DNA of 64,000 nucleotides from Blasia pusilla (lineage: Eukaryota > Marchantiophyta > Marchantiopsida > Blasiales). The stretch lies in contig CM114272.1 of assembly GCA_050084515.1 (NCBI GenBank), positions 10,354,001 through 10,418,000 on the forward strand, in the 5' to 3' direction. The notes beneath the pieces are model-generated. The model was not told the DNA's origin and ran no database searches. It saw only the letters and a list, made by a program, of their open reading frames with translations. Shown piece by piece: positions 12,985-24,439 of the stretch (position 1 is its first letter; the number at the start of each line of letters is the position of its first letter). The position numbers were made by a program, and so were the translations under genes.

Positions 12985-13296
12985 TATACAAAACTGCTAA
13001 GATGCATAACTAATGGGATACGACTCTCACACTCACACATCCTAATGGAGAATGAAATTTTGCAACGAGAGAATGAGTGGAGGCTAGTCCCCTTCTCAAT
13101 TATATAAGGTTTGTACAAGCAACCCTAATCCTAATCCTAACCATAGTCTCGAATTAGACTACTTGTGATTAACTAACCCTCGTTAAAAGAATTATGCTTA
13201 ACTGACTAACCAAGATTAAACTTTCCTACTTCGTGTGAGTACCAAATGTAGCAGTTCGGTTATCCGATGAGCTTGACTATAACTCACTCTTCGATA
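12985..13296 (-). repeat. 3' LTR of the copia element
   Basis: 312 bp, similar throughout to the repeat at 16,985-17,299. As oriented in the plus strand it runs from TATACAAAACTGC to CTCTTCGATA, so its ends are TA...TA rather than the usual TG...CA. Confidence 0.88.
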
Positions 13297-13299
13297 TTC

Positions 13300-16200
13300 C
13301 CCCTTAAGCTCATATCGATATCTGTAACATTTCAATCATTTCTAAATATCTCAAACTTATCTCTAGATAATGTCTTTGTAAATATATCAGCAATTTGCTT
13401 ACCTATACATATATGCACAAGATTAATTTCTCCTGCAAGCACTTTGTTAGATAGAATGATGGTGCACCTCAACACGCTTTGTTTGAGCATGAAACACAAG
13501 ATTATTAGCAAGCTTGATGCTTCTAATATTGTCTGCATATATTACACTAGGTCTTAAGTTACTAACATCAATCTCAGGAAATAATCAATGAAGCCACACT
13601 GCCTCACATGCTACATTGGTTGCTCCTCTAACCTCAATCTCTATAGAAGATAAAGAAACTGTAGGTTGCTTTTTTAAAGCCCAACTTATAATTGTGCTTT
13701 CCAAGGTAATGAATGATAAGATGCAACGTGTCTATTAGACACGCTTCTTGCCCAATCAGCATCTGTGAATCGCTATAAGTGTAAACTCAGAAGAGGTTCA
13801 AATTGAAGCCCAAATTGAATACAAAATTTCACATGTTGCATAATCCTTGTCATAACATCAAGGTGAGGTTTTCGAGATACTTGCATAAAGTGGCTCACTA
13901 GGCCAATTGCATAACTCAAGTCTGGTCTGGTTATAGTCAGATAGATCAAACTTCCAATCCTACGCCTTGGAATCTTCAAGCAACTCTCCTTCATCCACTC
14001 TTAGCTTCACAATCTGGTCCAACGATGTAAATATTGGCTTACAAGCCGTCATATCATATTTTGAAAGTATGTGGAGACTCGCGAAGAGCATATTATCGTT
14101 GTAATAACCATATGCTCTCTCTAAACGTGATAAACTCAACACCAAGGAAGTACTTGAGTTCTTCCAAGTCCTTCATATCAAATTCTTCATGTAATTTTAG
14201 CTTGACTTGTTGTATCATATCCTTAATACTCCCACTAATCAAGAGGTCTTAAAACATGTAGCAAGGAGCCAGAATCACATACCCTAAAGCCCAGCTCTTG
14301 TAGGACGTATGTAATCTTGCCATACCAAGCTTTTGGACTTAAGCATGTATAGAGCTTTCTTTAACCTATATACGCAGAATGGAAACTTTGGATGCTCACA
14401 TCCAAGTGGTTGAGTCATGTATACCTCCTCATATAGATCTTCATTCAAGAAGACATTCTTGATGTCCATGTGATGTAATCTCCACTTCTTACTTGCTGCA
14501 ATTGCAACCAGTATATAGCCCTTAGATACCAATCTAGCCTTGTATCTGTTCACTGTACCATCTTGATCGCGGTCGACTTTGTAACCCCATTTACAGCCAA
14601 TAACTTTCTTACCAGAAGGTATATCAACCGGCTCTTAAGTGTGTTGATATCTTAATGCAGCAAGCTCTTCCTCCATAACTTGAATCCATCCGACCTTGCT
14701 TGCAACTTCTTGAAAACAACTCCGCTCGTATTTTTTAAGGATAATCATCAGATATGCATGATGTGTTGCGAGGAATTTTTAATTTATGAATATATGAACA
14801 AGATGTGTGACTCTACTTGATCTATGAAGTTGTTGTTCTAAGATAGATGCCTCTATATCTTACTCGAGGTTTGATTAGTGTCAACATATTGAATACATAC
14901 TCTTCCCAACCATGGACTGCTACATTTAACTGAAGAATCTTGGCCCTCTTCTAATCTTGCACTAGTACTTGGGGAATTTGTAGGCAATGTTTGTTGGTTT
15001 ATAGTCATATTCTCCTCCTCAACAGACGAGTTTAGAGATGGAATATGCTCAAATGGAGCATATCATGACTTAAGCTCATAAAAAAATATCACGACTTATA
15101 ATAAGCTACCTAGAGGATGGAATATAACATTTATATTTCTTAGTTTCATTTACGTAACTAATGAAGATACATCTTTCAAATTTGGGGTCTAATTTCAGAA
15201 AGTAAGTGTATATATATATATATATAAGTTATCAATAATTGAAACAAATTACTGGCAACCACTAAGGCATTGTGATGATTTTCACATATCATTGTGAATC
15301 AACTCAAATATCTTGGAGGCTCTTCTACCTTGTTTTGAAAATGGAGATCTCGCTTGTTTTCCAAATTGGCAAGCAGGGCATACATCTAAGATGGTAGGAC
15401 TCGCTAATTTAGGAAGTTCTATTGCTAAATTAAATGATGAAAGATTCTATAGTCTTTGAATATTTGTATGCCAAATTCTCTTATATCACATATTTAGACG
15501 TGTGACTTGTTGGCCAGTTTGACCATACATTGCTATTTGAATCCTTGACATAGAAACATCTAATTTGAACATTATTGGAGATCTAGTTCTTTTGGCTATC
15601 ATAGTGTGGTCATCCATTGTTTCAATGCAATAACCATCTGTATTAAGTTTCACTTAATAACCATGTTCTACTATGTGTGTTATAGAGATTAAATTTCTTG
15701 CAATGGTAGGAATATAATTTTTTTTTCCAAGAGCACAAAGACCATTTCATGTTATTGGAATTTTACTGGTATGCATGATATGATGTTGAGTATCATCTTC
15801 TCTGAGCACTATTGCAAGATCTTTCATCGGCTCCATACTACTGAACTATTTAGCTTGTGAGGTCATATGCTTTCAAGCACCAAAGTCGATGTACCAATCT
15901 ACTGTCGAGTCGTTCCTTACCATTGCTCCCATATGACCAGTTATGAGCAAGAGCTATTGAGTTTATAAATATGGTTGTTCTTGATATTTTCCTTGGTATT
16001 ATTGCTCTACATAGTTTTGTTGTTGTAAGGCTTATGTTCTCATATATGTCTTCTTCTTAAAGCAAAAATTTGCACAGTGATCCTTTCTCCCAAAGTAATT
16101 GCAAGATCCAAGGACCTTTTGCTGCTGACCTCGACCCAAACGATTTCCACCATTACTATCTTGTGATTGTGTCTACTACTGGTTCGTAGTTGATTGAGTG

Positions 16201-16970
16201 AAGTTGTGTTGAGTGCGTCTTCCTCTATATGTTTGATATTCACCACGAGTCCATGACCTATGCCTTTGTTTGATCTGTTACCTACAAATAACGCACTCTC
16301 CTACATATTAGAAAAACTACTGCTGCCTACTAGGCACATTTCTTCACTCATTAACAGTGGGACTAACTCTTGAAATGTTGGATACTTTTCTCTCACAGAG
16401 ATAGAGGTCTCAAAATACTTCTAATCTTTTGGAAGGCCTTGAAGAGTGAACAAAATCAGATCATCATCTTCTACAATCACTCCAATGCTATTTAGCTGAT
16501 CAACAATATATGGATTATTCAAAATATGATCATTGATGCTTTGCAACCATTCCCTCACTTCGTACACTTTTTGTTTCAATTGAAGCTTTTTGACCTTTGT
16601 AGATGTATAGAAATTTTTTTCTAATGCATCCCAAGCCTCTTCCGGAGTATCAACATCTAGAATGTGCTATTGCAGGAGTTCAGACTGCTAGAATCAAGAA
16701 ATTTTGGATGCGTTGGAAAAATCTCAACGAGCTCTACAAGAAATTCAGAAATAGCCTTTAGTTCATTTTGACCGTTGTAGACCCAAATGTTTTGAATCGA
16801 TGGGGAAAGCCCTGAAAAACACCTCCAAAGTTTTGTCACCGTCACAACTCCACCTGAAATCTTCTCTCACTGAGCTTTGACTGAAATTTTCTTCTCCCAA
16901 CCTAGAGTTGTGCCTTCTCTTGCCTTGCTTCTCTCTTCAAAAACCAAGAATTTTAATTGATGTTCTCATA
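13300..16970 (-). pseudogene. Decayed copia gag-pol
   Basis: Read on the minus strand. Gag-like sequence lies around 16,845-16,657. A zinc-knuckle-like DHCANFCFK trace lies near 16,080. RT fragments at 14,553-14,284 include HHMDIKNVFLNEDLYEEVYM and YRLKKALY, and at 13,994-13,773 include LTITRPDLSYAIGLVSHFM. The RNase H end at 13,538-13,332 carries IADIFTKTLSRDKFE. These are diagnostic copia motifs. The catalytic core is spread over several frames with stops, and the integrase is not clearly readable. Confidence 0.8.
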
Positions 16971-16972
16971 TC

Positions 16973-16984
16973 GCTCTCATACCA
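16973..16984 (-). other. Copia primer-binding site
   Basis: Minus strand TGGTATGAGAGC directly abuts the 5' LTR. It differs by one base from TGGTATCAGAGC, the complement of the plant initiator tRNA-Met 3' end. Confidence 0.8.
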
Positions 16985-17299
16985 TATAGAAAATTGCTAA
17001 AGAAGTACAACAGATGGGATCAAAGACGACTCTCACACTTACACATCATCATGGAGAACAATTTGTAATGAGAGAATGAGTGGAGGCTAGTCCCCTTCTC
17101 AATTATATAGGGTATATACAAGCAATCCTAACCATAATCCTAATCATAGTCTCGAGTTAGACTAATTATGATTAACTAACCATAGTTAAGAAAATCGTGC
17201 TTAACTGACTCACCAAAATTAAGCTTTCCTACTTCGTGTGAGTACCAAATATAGCAGTTCGGGTATCCGATAAGCTTGATTAGAACTTATTCTTCAATA
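16985..17299 (-). repeat. 5' LTR of the copia element
   Basis: 315 bp, running TATAGAAAATTGC to ATTCTTCAATA in plus orientation. It differs from its partner by scattered substitutions and small indels, which suggests an old insertion. Confidence 0.88.
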
Positions 17300-17596
17300 T
17301 GTGCTATAACACTACACACATCTTTGTTGACTTGGTAATAATAGAAGAATATCAATCTCGAGTGAATATATCAGTGTGAGCGACATTATCCTAGGAGCCT
17401 ATACATAGAGAGTGTTGATGCTTGTCCACCTTGCTTTTCTCTCTCCAACTCAAGCTCCATATGACGAATTTCAAATATTTGAGACACTAGATCCAACTTT
17501 TTATCTTCTAGTTGGGCTTTCATCTCACCTTTATCCTTCAAAATTTAAATGAAAGCATTAATCGATTGTGTAATACTATTACTAGTATCTCTTGAC

Positions 17597-17642
17597 TTTC
17601 TATTTTTGTTTGGTTTGCAAGACAACCAAACAAAAATAGAAA
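17597..17642. repeat. Perfect 19-bp stem hairpin
   Basis: TTTCTATTTTTGTTTGGTT (17,597-17,615) and its exact reverse complement (17,624-17,642) are separated by 8 bases. Confidence 0.85.
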
Positions 17643-17667
17643 ATCTAAGAGAAGCAAGGACCTGGTG

Positions 17668-17706
17668 AGCATATTTTGAGAGCATGGTTTGCTCTCAAAA
17701 TATGCT
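17668..17706. repeat. Perfect 17-bp stem hairpin
   Basis: AGCATATTTTGAGAGCA (17,668-17,684) and its exact reverse complement (17,690-17,706) flank a 5-base loop. It lies only 25 bp after the previous hairpin. Confidence 0.85.
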
Positions 17707-18056
17707 GTATTTAAACTAGTTTTAGATATGTGGGTTCAAGGTGTATTGGTATTTCTAATGGTGTATCCATTAATGGATAGATAGGTGGATTGTTCAGCTG
17801 ATCTAAAACTCTCTCGCCCTCATAAAAAATAATATGCATAAATGACGTTCGAGATTCAATATTATTTAACTCTTCTTCACTCAAATCAACAAAATATCCA
17901 TACTAACTAGTTCTTGAAAGTGAATATTACCATTACAAGCCCTCGGTAGTCTTGGTTCCTTTGGTGACAAACATCTAAACCTATGGATTTGAGCACAAGA
18001 TTCCCACACACTTGGCTTGGTACCTATTTGCCCTTATTTCTTTTTTTTTATACTTG

Positions 18057-18090
18057 TATTCAGAAAAAAAGAAATATTTTTTTCTGAATA
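18057..18090. repeat. 14-bp stem hairpin
   Basis: TATTCAGAAAAAAA (18,057-18,070) pairs exactly with TTTTTTTCTGAATA (18,077-18,090) across a 6-base loop. Confidence 0.75.
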
Positions 18091-20338
18091 TTTGGTGCTC
18101 ATATGGTAGTCACATTGGATCTCTCACTCATGTGAATTGCATGCAACTTCCATTGATATTTGCTCATATTGCCTTGATTACAATGATGAAAGTAAAAATC
18201 TTCATATAAATCAAAGAAATTCTCTCATTCTCCTTAATCCCTTGAACTTTTAGTTTTTTTAAAAAAAAGTGGAAGTATCTGGAAAAAATCCAACATAATT
18301 CATAGTGATGAGCATTATCACACAAGAAACCCTCAATCAATGCATATGAGGCAACATGAAGGAATACAATTATATAAAAAAACTTACCAAAAATAGATTC
18401 TTACTCTTGCTTAAGGTCATGTTTGTTTGTGTTAAGCATCATGGTGTTTTATGATACCTTGGTAATCAACTCCATATGTCTTTCTTGAACCTTTGAAAAA
18501 GAATTTCAATTTTAATACAAGAAAATTCTAGTTAAATTAAGCATGTGACTCCACAAAGAAAGCAACAACAATTTAATCTATTCTACATTGAAGGTTTTCC
18601 CATTGCCATCATTTTGACTTTAAATATGAGATCAATAGATATGTAATGAAAAAGATATGAGTATTATAATTTGACATACTCTCACATCCAATATTTGTTG
18701 AGGCTTATATTGGAAAAAACAATGAAAATTACTCTTTGCTCTCTAGATTGTCACAAAGTAGGAGTTGCAAACCCTAAGTGCCCATTCACCCTCACAATAA
18801 CCTTAACCTCCTTTTATATGGATAGATGGAGCCAAATTCATGAAATTGAAGCCCTCTGTTTGGAACCTTTGTTTTAGTTATGAGTTGGGTTCGTTTTGGC
18901 ATGGCCAGAACAAAGCTTGGATATTTATGTAGTATTACTCCAAATAAAGGCATATTTAACCCATGTAAGTTACATAAGAGATGGGTTTGTTCAAGTCCAA
19001 AGGGAGATATGGATGCCACAACTAAGCGGTAAGGCAATCATTGAATAGAAGGGAGAGCTGCATGGTTGTATTTGGTTGTCTTCAAGCATTAGCCTTGATG
19101 TGGAGACAGGTATAGGCAAGTAGGCCGGTGCATCACACATAAGAGTGCATCCAAGGGATATCCAAATTGCATAGCCACAATTTTTCTTTCATTTCTGAGG
19201 AGGTTTGCACAAAGGGCCTTCGCGATGCACGTGACCATTTGGGACCCATGGACGAGGCAACCTGGACGGAGATTGGAAAAAGGCACCTTGGGCGGAAATA
19301 GTAGGGAAGACAAGGCTGAAGAGTACCATGTGGCCAAATAGGGACCAAGTACCACTGTAGGATTTGAATGTACACCTACCAAATCATGGACTAGGAACAA
19401 CCTTGTTGAAGTATGCAATATCGTCAACATCGCACGACAAGCATTCAAAATACGCAAAAAGTAAAACTTCAAATATTTTGGATTTTGGATATAAGAAACA
19501 ATATGATAACTTTCTCCTAACTGAGTTTGTGTCGTATTATGATATAAGTTTGTGATTCTTGCTCAAAGGTGCAACATACTCTGCTATCTTGTGTGAGTGT
19601 ACTATGCTAATCCAACATTCTAATAGAAAATGACAACTTTCCTCATGTAGTTGGGAATTGAGTATTCACCACAAGACCCAACACTCTTTCCCTCACATAA
19701 AATGTAGGTACTTGATTTGTACTTGCAAAGTAGTAGTCCATGCAAAAATGGGACATGCACAAGTATAATTCCCCCCCATCTCCCAAAATCCTATTGGTAA
19801 AAATTTCTACCCCCTTTTATTCATCTAAATCCAAAAAGGCTTGATCAACTTCAAGAGCTTAGGTATGTGGATTTGCACCAAATCAACTTTCATAATATTT
19901 TTTCTAAGGCAACCTTTAACATTCCTTAAGCATTTGCATACATATACACATATAGAAGCAAAAATATGGCTTACTACCAATCCTCTTGAATGAAGTAAAC
20001 ATATCAATCTTACATGGCCCAAAATATTTCATGAAAAAATAATTTTCCCTATTGTAAGTACAAATTAAGCCCATCTACACCATTTTTATTTTTATTGCCC
20101 ATGGAATTAATGCATGGAAATGAAAATATTTCAAAAATGAAACAAAACCATAACGAAACCATTAGATTAGACATATGTTCAAATTATAGACTCGAGGAAT
20201 AAATAGAAAAGATAAATTTTCACTTAAAAATATAAATGATCATGAAAATTTACTTTTTATACTATTTTTTTAGTATAGCATAATTAAACGAAAATTAAAG
20301 AGGTGAAAGATTCAAAATAGACTTTCCTCCGAAAAAAA

Positions 20339-20530
20339 TTAAAATTCATAAACCACCTTTGGAAATTGAAATCCTTCTTCAATGAAGCATTCTCTTTTAT
20401 GGTCGTGCTTTTCGGGTACGGAAGTGATATCGACACGACCACAACATGAAGGGCAATTGCCGAATTTTCCATTCGCTACTACAAACCTAACTCCTATGAG
20501 CTGCAAAAGTTGGCCATCTCCATAGCTCAT
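20339..20530 (-). CDS. Small hypothetical ORF or exon with a paired-cysteine motif
   Basis: A 63-codon ATG-to-TAA reading frame at the boundary between AT-rich repeats and a balanced-composition gene island. It contains ANGKFGNCPSCCGRVDITSV. The cysteine cluster is not a zinc-binding pattern I can name. It could be a first exon spliced at a nearby GGTGG donor, since composition drops sharply right after it. Not recognised; could be spurious. Confidence 0.3.
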   Translation of the reverse strand: MSYGDGQLLQLIGVRFVVANGKFGNCPSCCGRVDITSVPEKHDHKRECFIEEGFQFPKVVYEF

Positions 20531-20539
20531 TTACGCGGA

Positions 20540-22151
20540 AACGAACCCGGCTACTTGGAGCTTACCGCTGTGATGAATCGCACAGCTGAGGGAGTGCGTG
20601 CTCTTTCGTGGAGACGCTGAAATCACCGACTATGGGTATGTGTATGGTGAGGTTGGAAATTTGACGAAAACATGACACTCTTCTTCAAAGGAAACTGGCT
20701 TCTCCTTAAGTTTCTCACTCCACGGAATCGTTCATTTGGAGGAGAGGAGGAGTAGAGGAGGTCGTCTTCCAGGGGCCCTATGAATCGCCAACACTGGAGC
20801 TCAAATTCACATACAGCTGAGTGTCTTTGTAGGCTGGACTTGCCCCCGTTCTACCACATCTGCAATATGATAAGTGATATCGTATCACTTATGCTATCGG
20901 GCTATCGTGTGATTGGGTCAATACGTGAGTTCGTCCTTTTGCTCACAGTGATCATGTCATACTTGAAACTACACCGATTTGAGGCGTGAATCATCACTAT
21001 ACCAGTTTAGTAACTCCGTCGTATATGCATGTTCGGGAAGCGTAGTGGAAATTCTGTAGACGCAAGGAAATGCGTTTTCTCTTCGAGCCTATGCTTGAAG
21101 ACTAAAAGGCTACATTCGCTCCATTGACAAGTTCAGAGACTCTTCTTCATGTGTTGGCAGGTTGTCGGACTTCGCTTGCGCCTTTTTCGATGGTATCTGC
21201 ACAAGCACACGTGGAAATGAAATTCATGACCTGTGACGATCCCTATTGCGGAGGATTTCACGGGTTGGTCGACCAGTGAAGGATGACATACTGACGATCC
21301 AAAATCAGTTCGTTGAAGGCCAACCAGAAGAGGTTTCACTCAGCCAGGTCAAACTAAGCTTTCGACCTAAATCTCACAATAAAAACAACCGTGTTTGCAT
21401 CTACATTCATAATTTCAAACCCTGGGTCCTCCCCCGACGAGGTTAGCCATCTTAGGATGAAAAATTGTAGTAGAAATTTTGTAGTGCTTGATCTAAGCGC
21501 TCTAGTGAACCGGATTCTGATAGCTCCTAATTATCCTAATTCACGCAGAACGTCCCTGACGCGAAGCGCATTCTTGCAATTGCAACCGACCGCCTTCAAT
21601 CTTGCATACGTTTCTGAGACTATGTGCTAAGGCAACCAACTGGATTCCACCTAGCAGATATTTTAGACGTTCTTTCATTACCTGATCGTGACTTGACTCT
21701 CATGACTTAGGCCTCAACAGATCAGATTTTTTCAGATGAGACAGTAAGTAACATACATTAAAGTCATCCCCGAATGCTTGTCACTTCCTTGGTGGCTACA
21801 TCGTAGCAAATTCACACTTTCCAAATCTCAACCACAAAAAGTAACTGTTTTCATCACCTCGCTCATCCTCACCGAAAATAGTTGACTGCTCCCTCTCTGT
21901 TCTCCAAATATCTATCGGTTACAGGCGACGAGCTTCATCACATCATTTTCATTTGAACACTTTACACTTTCCCTTTGACAAGGTAACAAGGTCGGCCAGA
22001 GAGGAGTTCTTTCCATTCCAGACGTGGTGGTGTCTGGCCGATAAGCTTCTATTGAACTAGTACGTTCAGGTCGGAGAAGTCTTGATCGAGGATATTCTCC
22101 TCAACCTTCTCTTCAGGACTTTGACAATCGCAATTATGGATAAATTCTCAG
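20540..22151. other. Balanced-composition region downstream of the peroxiredoxin-like gene, no gene called
   Basis: Short overlapping ORFs occur on both strands (for example 21,246-21,446 + and 21,133-21,339 -), none with a motif I can assign. Likely 3' flank of the minus-strand peroxiredoxin-like gene, possibly with unrecognised exons. Confidence 0.35.
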
Positions 22152-24324
22152 TCACCCAGACTTTTGTGAACGAATTTGTTGTCTGCCGAAAGACTGTCAA
22201 TAACGAAAACTATCTCGATGACGGATGAGGAAAATTATTTGAGTTGGGGGAAGGGTAGAGAACTTACTTGTACTTTACTGCAAATCGTCAAAACTTCCTC
22301 CATCGGTGCCCAATCTCCAAAGGTCCTTTCAGCAAATTGGTACGCAACTCCCATTTTCCCGGCTCCTATGACGAATAATCCGCCCTTGACTGTACCCTCG
22401 CCTTTTGTGTTGTACTCAAATCCAGTCGAAGTGGCTCGCTTCCAATTACGCAGAGCTATTGAGTTTAAGAGGAAACCCCGTGAGCAGATTATCTTTAAGC
22501 AGTACACCTCCTCCAAGTGCTTTGAAAAAATCTCTATCCAGATCTAATATCGTGATTCCTCCCCAGTAACGAGGCCAGAAAGCCTTCACCTGACCAGCAA
22601 ACCCACGTAATACGGTAAGCTTTCAATTCCAAGTCGTCTCATCTGCTGGCGAATACTATCCAGTTATCTTTGATCAAAGATTTTCAAAATTCTTCGTATA
22701 GAAAAGCACTTCCGAGTCGAACACCCAACCATCGCAAAGAAATCTCTTGCAACGAATAGATTGTGATCCCAACCTCGGAGTCGATGTTCTGATTCAAGAC
22801 GGCAACTAGCTGTATGCCAAGCGAGTCGAAGATTGGCTTCCGAGCGTACAGCTGATGAGCCTCAGCACGACACATAACACACCTGTGGAGCACATAAAAT
22901 GACGCGTTCAATTTGCAAGCAGGCCATGACTGCACGAATTACTCATCATCATTGCAAGCTCCGTCCATTTCGACTGGTACTGTAAACATTCGGATTGGAT
23001 GGACCATTTCAATTTCACCAGCATGTCAGAATCACACCAGATTCTATCCGGGCTGTGCACATGGAAATGGATGGTACTCGTTGGTAAGTTAAGTGACACT
23101 GTCTGTAAGTCACTATGATGTCGATGCCATGGTCAATATCGTCTACTACTCCTCCGTCTCTGTCCCTAGGCTCAGTCTAAACAGCCACACACAATTCAAG
23201 GACTCTGTGGAGTAGAAGAGAGCGATTAACATCGTTATCGTGAGCTTACTGGGGGAATGAAAGGGAGTAGGTTATTACCCAGGGCGGCGAATGCAGATCA
23301 GTAGCACGGGTTTCGTTGCCCACAAGTCGGAAGCCTTGATGGGAGGCGGCAACTTAATTTCCCCACTCGCCCAAGGATCTGACCCTCGTTTGACCTCGGG
23401 CGTGAGCTTCTGGACGATTATCTTTTCTAGGATTGAAAGTGGGGCGACAGTTTCTCCAACAGGGACGGGACGGACGAAACCGCAGAACCTTGGCGGAGCG
23501 TCCAAATTTCTCACAATCCCTTTGATCGGCTTTTCTCCGGCGCTGCTGCCCCTGTTACCGTCACTTCCCACGCCGTCTTGGTCTGTCTCATCGTACGATT
23601 GATTGCTTTGCCGTGAGACCACAGACGTGGGTCGTTTAGGTGTCATATCGCTCGATTCCCACTGATGATCCGTGACGGTACTACTCACGTCGCTGTAATC
23701 GTCTCCAGCCACCGATGGGGCCTTTCTGGACTGTGTGAGATTCGAGGGTAGTACAATTCCACATGCGGTTGAACGATCAACGAATCGTGCTACATGACCC
23801 CTTTTCATCTCATACTGCGATGCAAGAATGGCAGGATTTTCGACGAGCAATTCTGGCAACCGTTTTCCCGATAATTCCAGCTTATCGGCATATTGCATCA
23901 GATTCCTATCATGTAGGTAGCTTCGAAGCTCAAGTGCATCCTACATCCAAATTAAGTCAACGTTAAACTAATGGTCCCGTGAGTCTAGTTTTTCCGCGGA
24001 CAAAAAAAGCAACAGTTTCTGAACTCTCTCCATGTACGTCATGAGTACAGTCTCTCCCGTGGACAACAAATCAGCACAACTCAATTATTAATTCGCAATA
24101 GTTCGTTAATTTCCCGTCCTCTTAAGCATTTCTATCGATCGATAGGGTTCAGACGCCCGATCGCTGCTTACCCGTTGTTCGGCAGTGAGATTCAGAGACT
24201 CCATATCTGTAGCCCTCATCATCTTTAACGTTGGAACGTCATCCCAGCCGTCAGCAGTGAGAGCGTCTAAAATTTCCTTCAACGCTCCCTCGCCTGCAAA
24301 TTCGTCTATCGAGTACGAGGACAT
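22152..24324 (-). CDS. SAM-like plus AhpC/TSA_2 (peroxiredoxin-like 2) protein, five exons, one frameshift
   Basis: Minus-strand exons: 24,324-24,172, 23,940-23,279, 22,882-22,774, 22,589-22,268 and 22,193-22,152. All have AG/GT borders and compatible phases. About 428 residues if exon 4 is read through. Residues 1-130 form a helical SAM-like region (ILDALTADGWDDVPTLKMM, later KRGHVARFVDR). A Ser/Thr-rich linker follows. The C-terminal domain is thioredoxin-fold AhpC/TSA_2: PVLLICIRRPG joined across intron 2 to CVMCRAEAHQL, then GIQLVAVLNQNIDSE, FWPRYWGG and GGLFVIGAGKMGVAYQF. The CxxC pair is the likely redox centre. In exon 4, at about 22,470, one extra base shifts the frame between LLTGF and LLNSIALRNW, and the unshifted frame stops soon after. 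The last exon is short and less certain. The substrate is unknown. Confidence 0.82.
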
Positions 24325-24439
24325 ATTTCCTTCCTTCACGTCAGAAGCTCTGGATCTCTTGGAATAAGTGCTAGGCACACTTTGTACTGATTTAATTTTA
24401 CACGATGGCAGATTCAACTCATACAAGTAAACTCCTCTG

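Larger units (their letters stand above)
12985..17299 (-). mobile_element. Ty1/copia LTR retrotransposon, structurally complete, coding region decayed
   Basis: A 4.3-kb element on the minus strand. LTRs are at 12,985-13,296 and 16,985-17,299. A perfect 5-bp duplication TGTGC flanks it (12,980-12,984 and 17,300-17,304). The primer-binding site abuts the right LTR, and a purine tract (minus CTTAAGGGGG) abuts the left LTR. The internal region carries copia Gag, zinc knuckle, RT and RNase H traces in the order expected for minus-strand copia. Multiple stops and frameshifts make it non-autonomous. Confidence 0.9.
17305..20283. other. AT-rich stretch with hairpins, no gene seen
   Basis: A+T-rich sequence with stops in all frames. 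It contains the perfect hairpins listed separately. A minus-strand 127-codon ORF near 19,089-19,472 has no recognisable motif and a second ORF overlaps it in another frame, so I do not call it. Confidence 0.4.

Noticed and set aside
15210-15230. (TA)n run as a functional feature
   Set aside because: A short simple-sequence repeat inside the decayed copia internal region.
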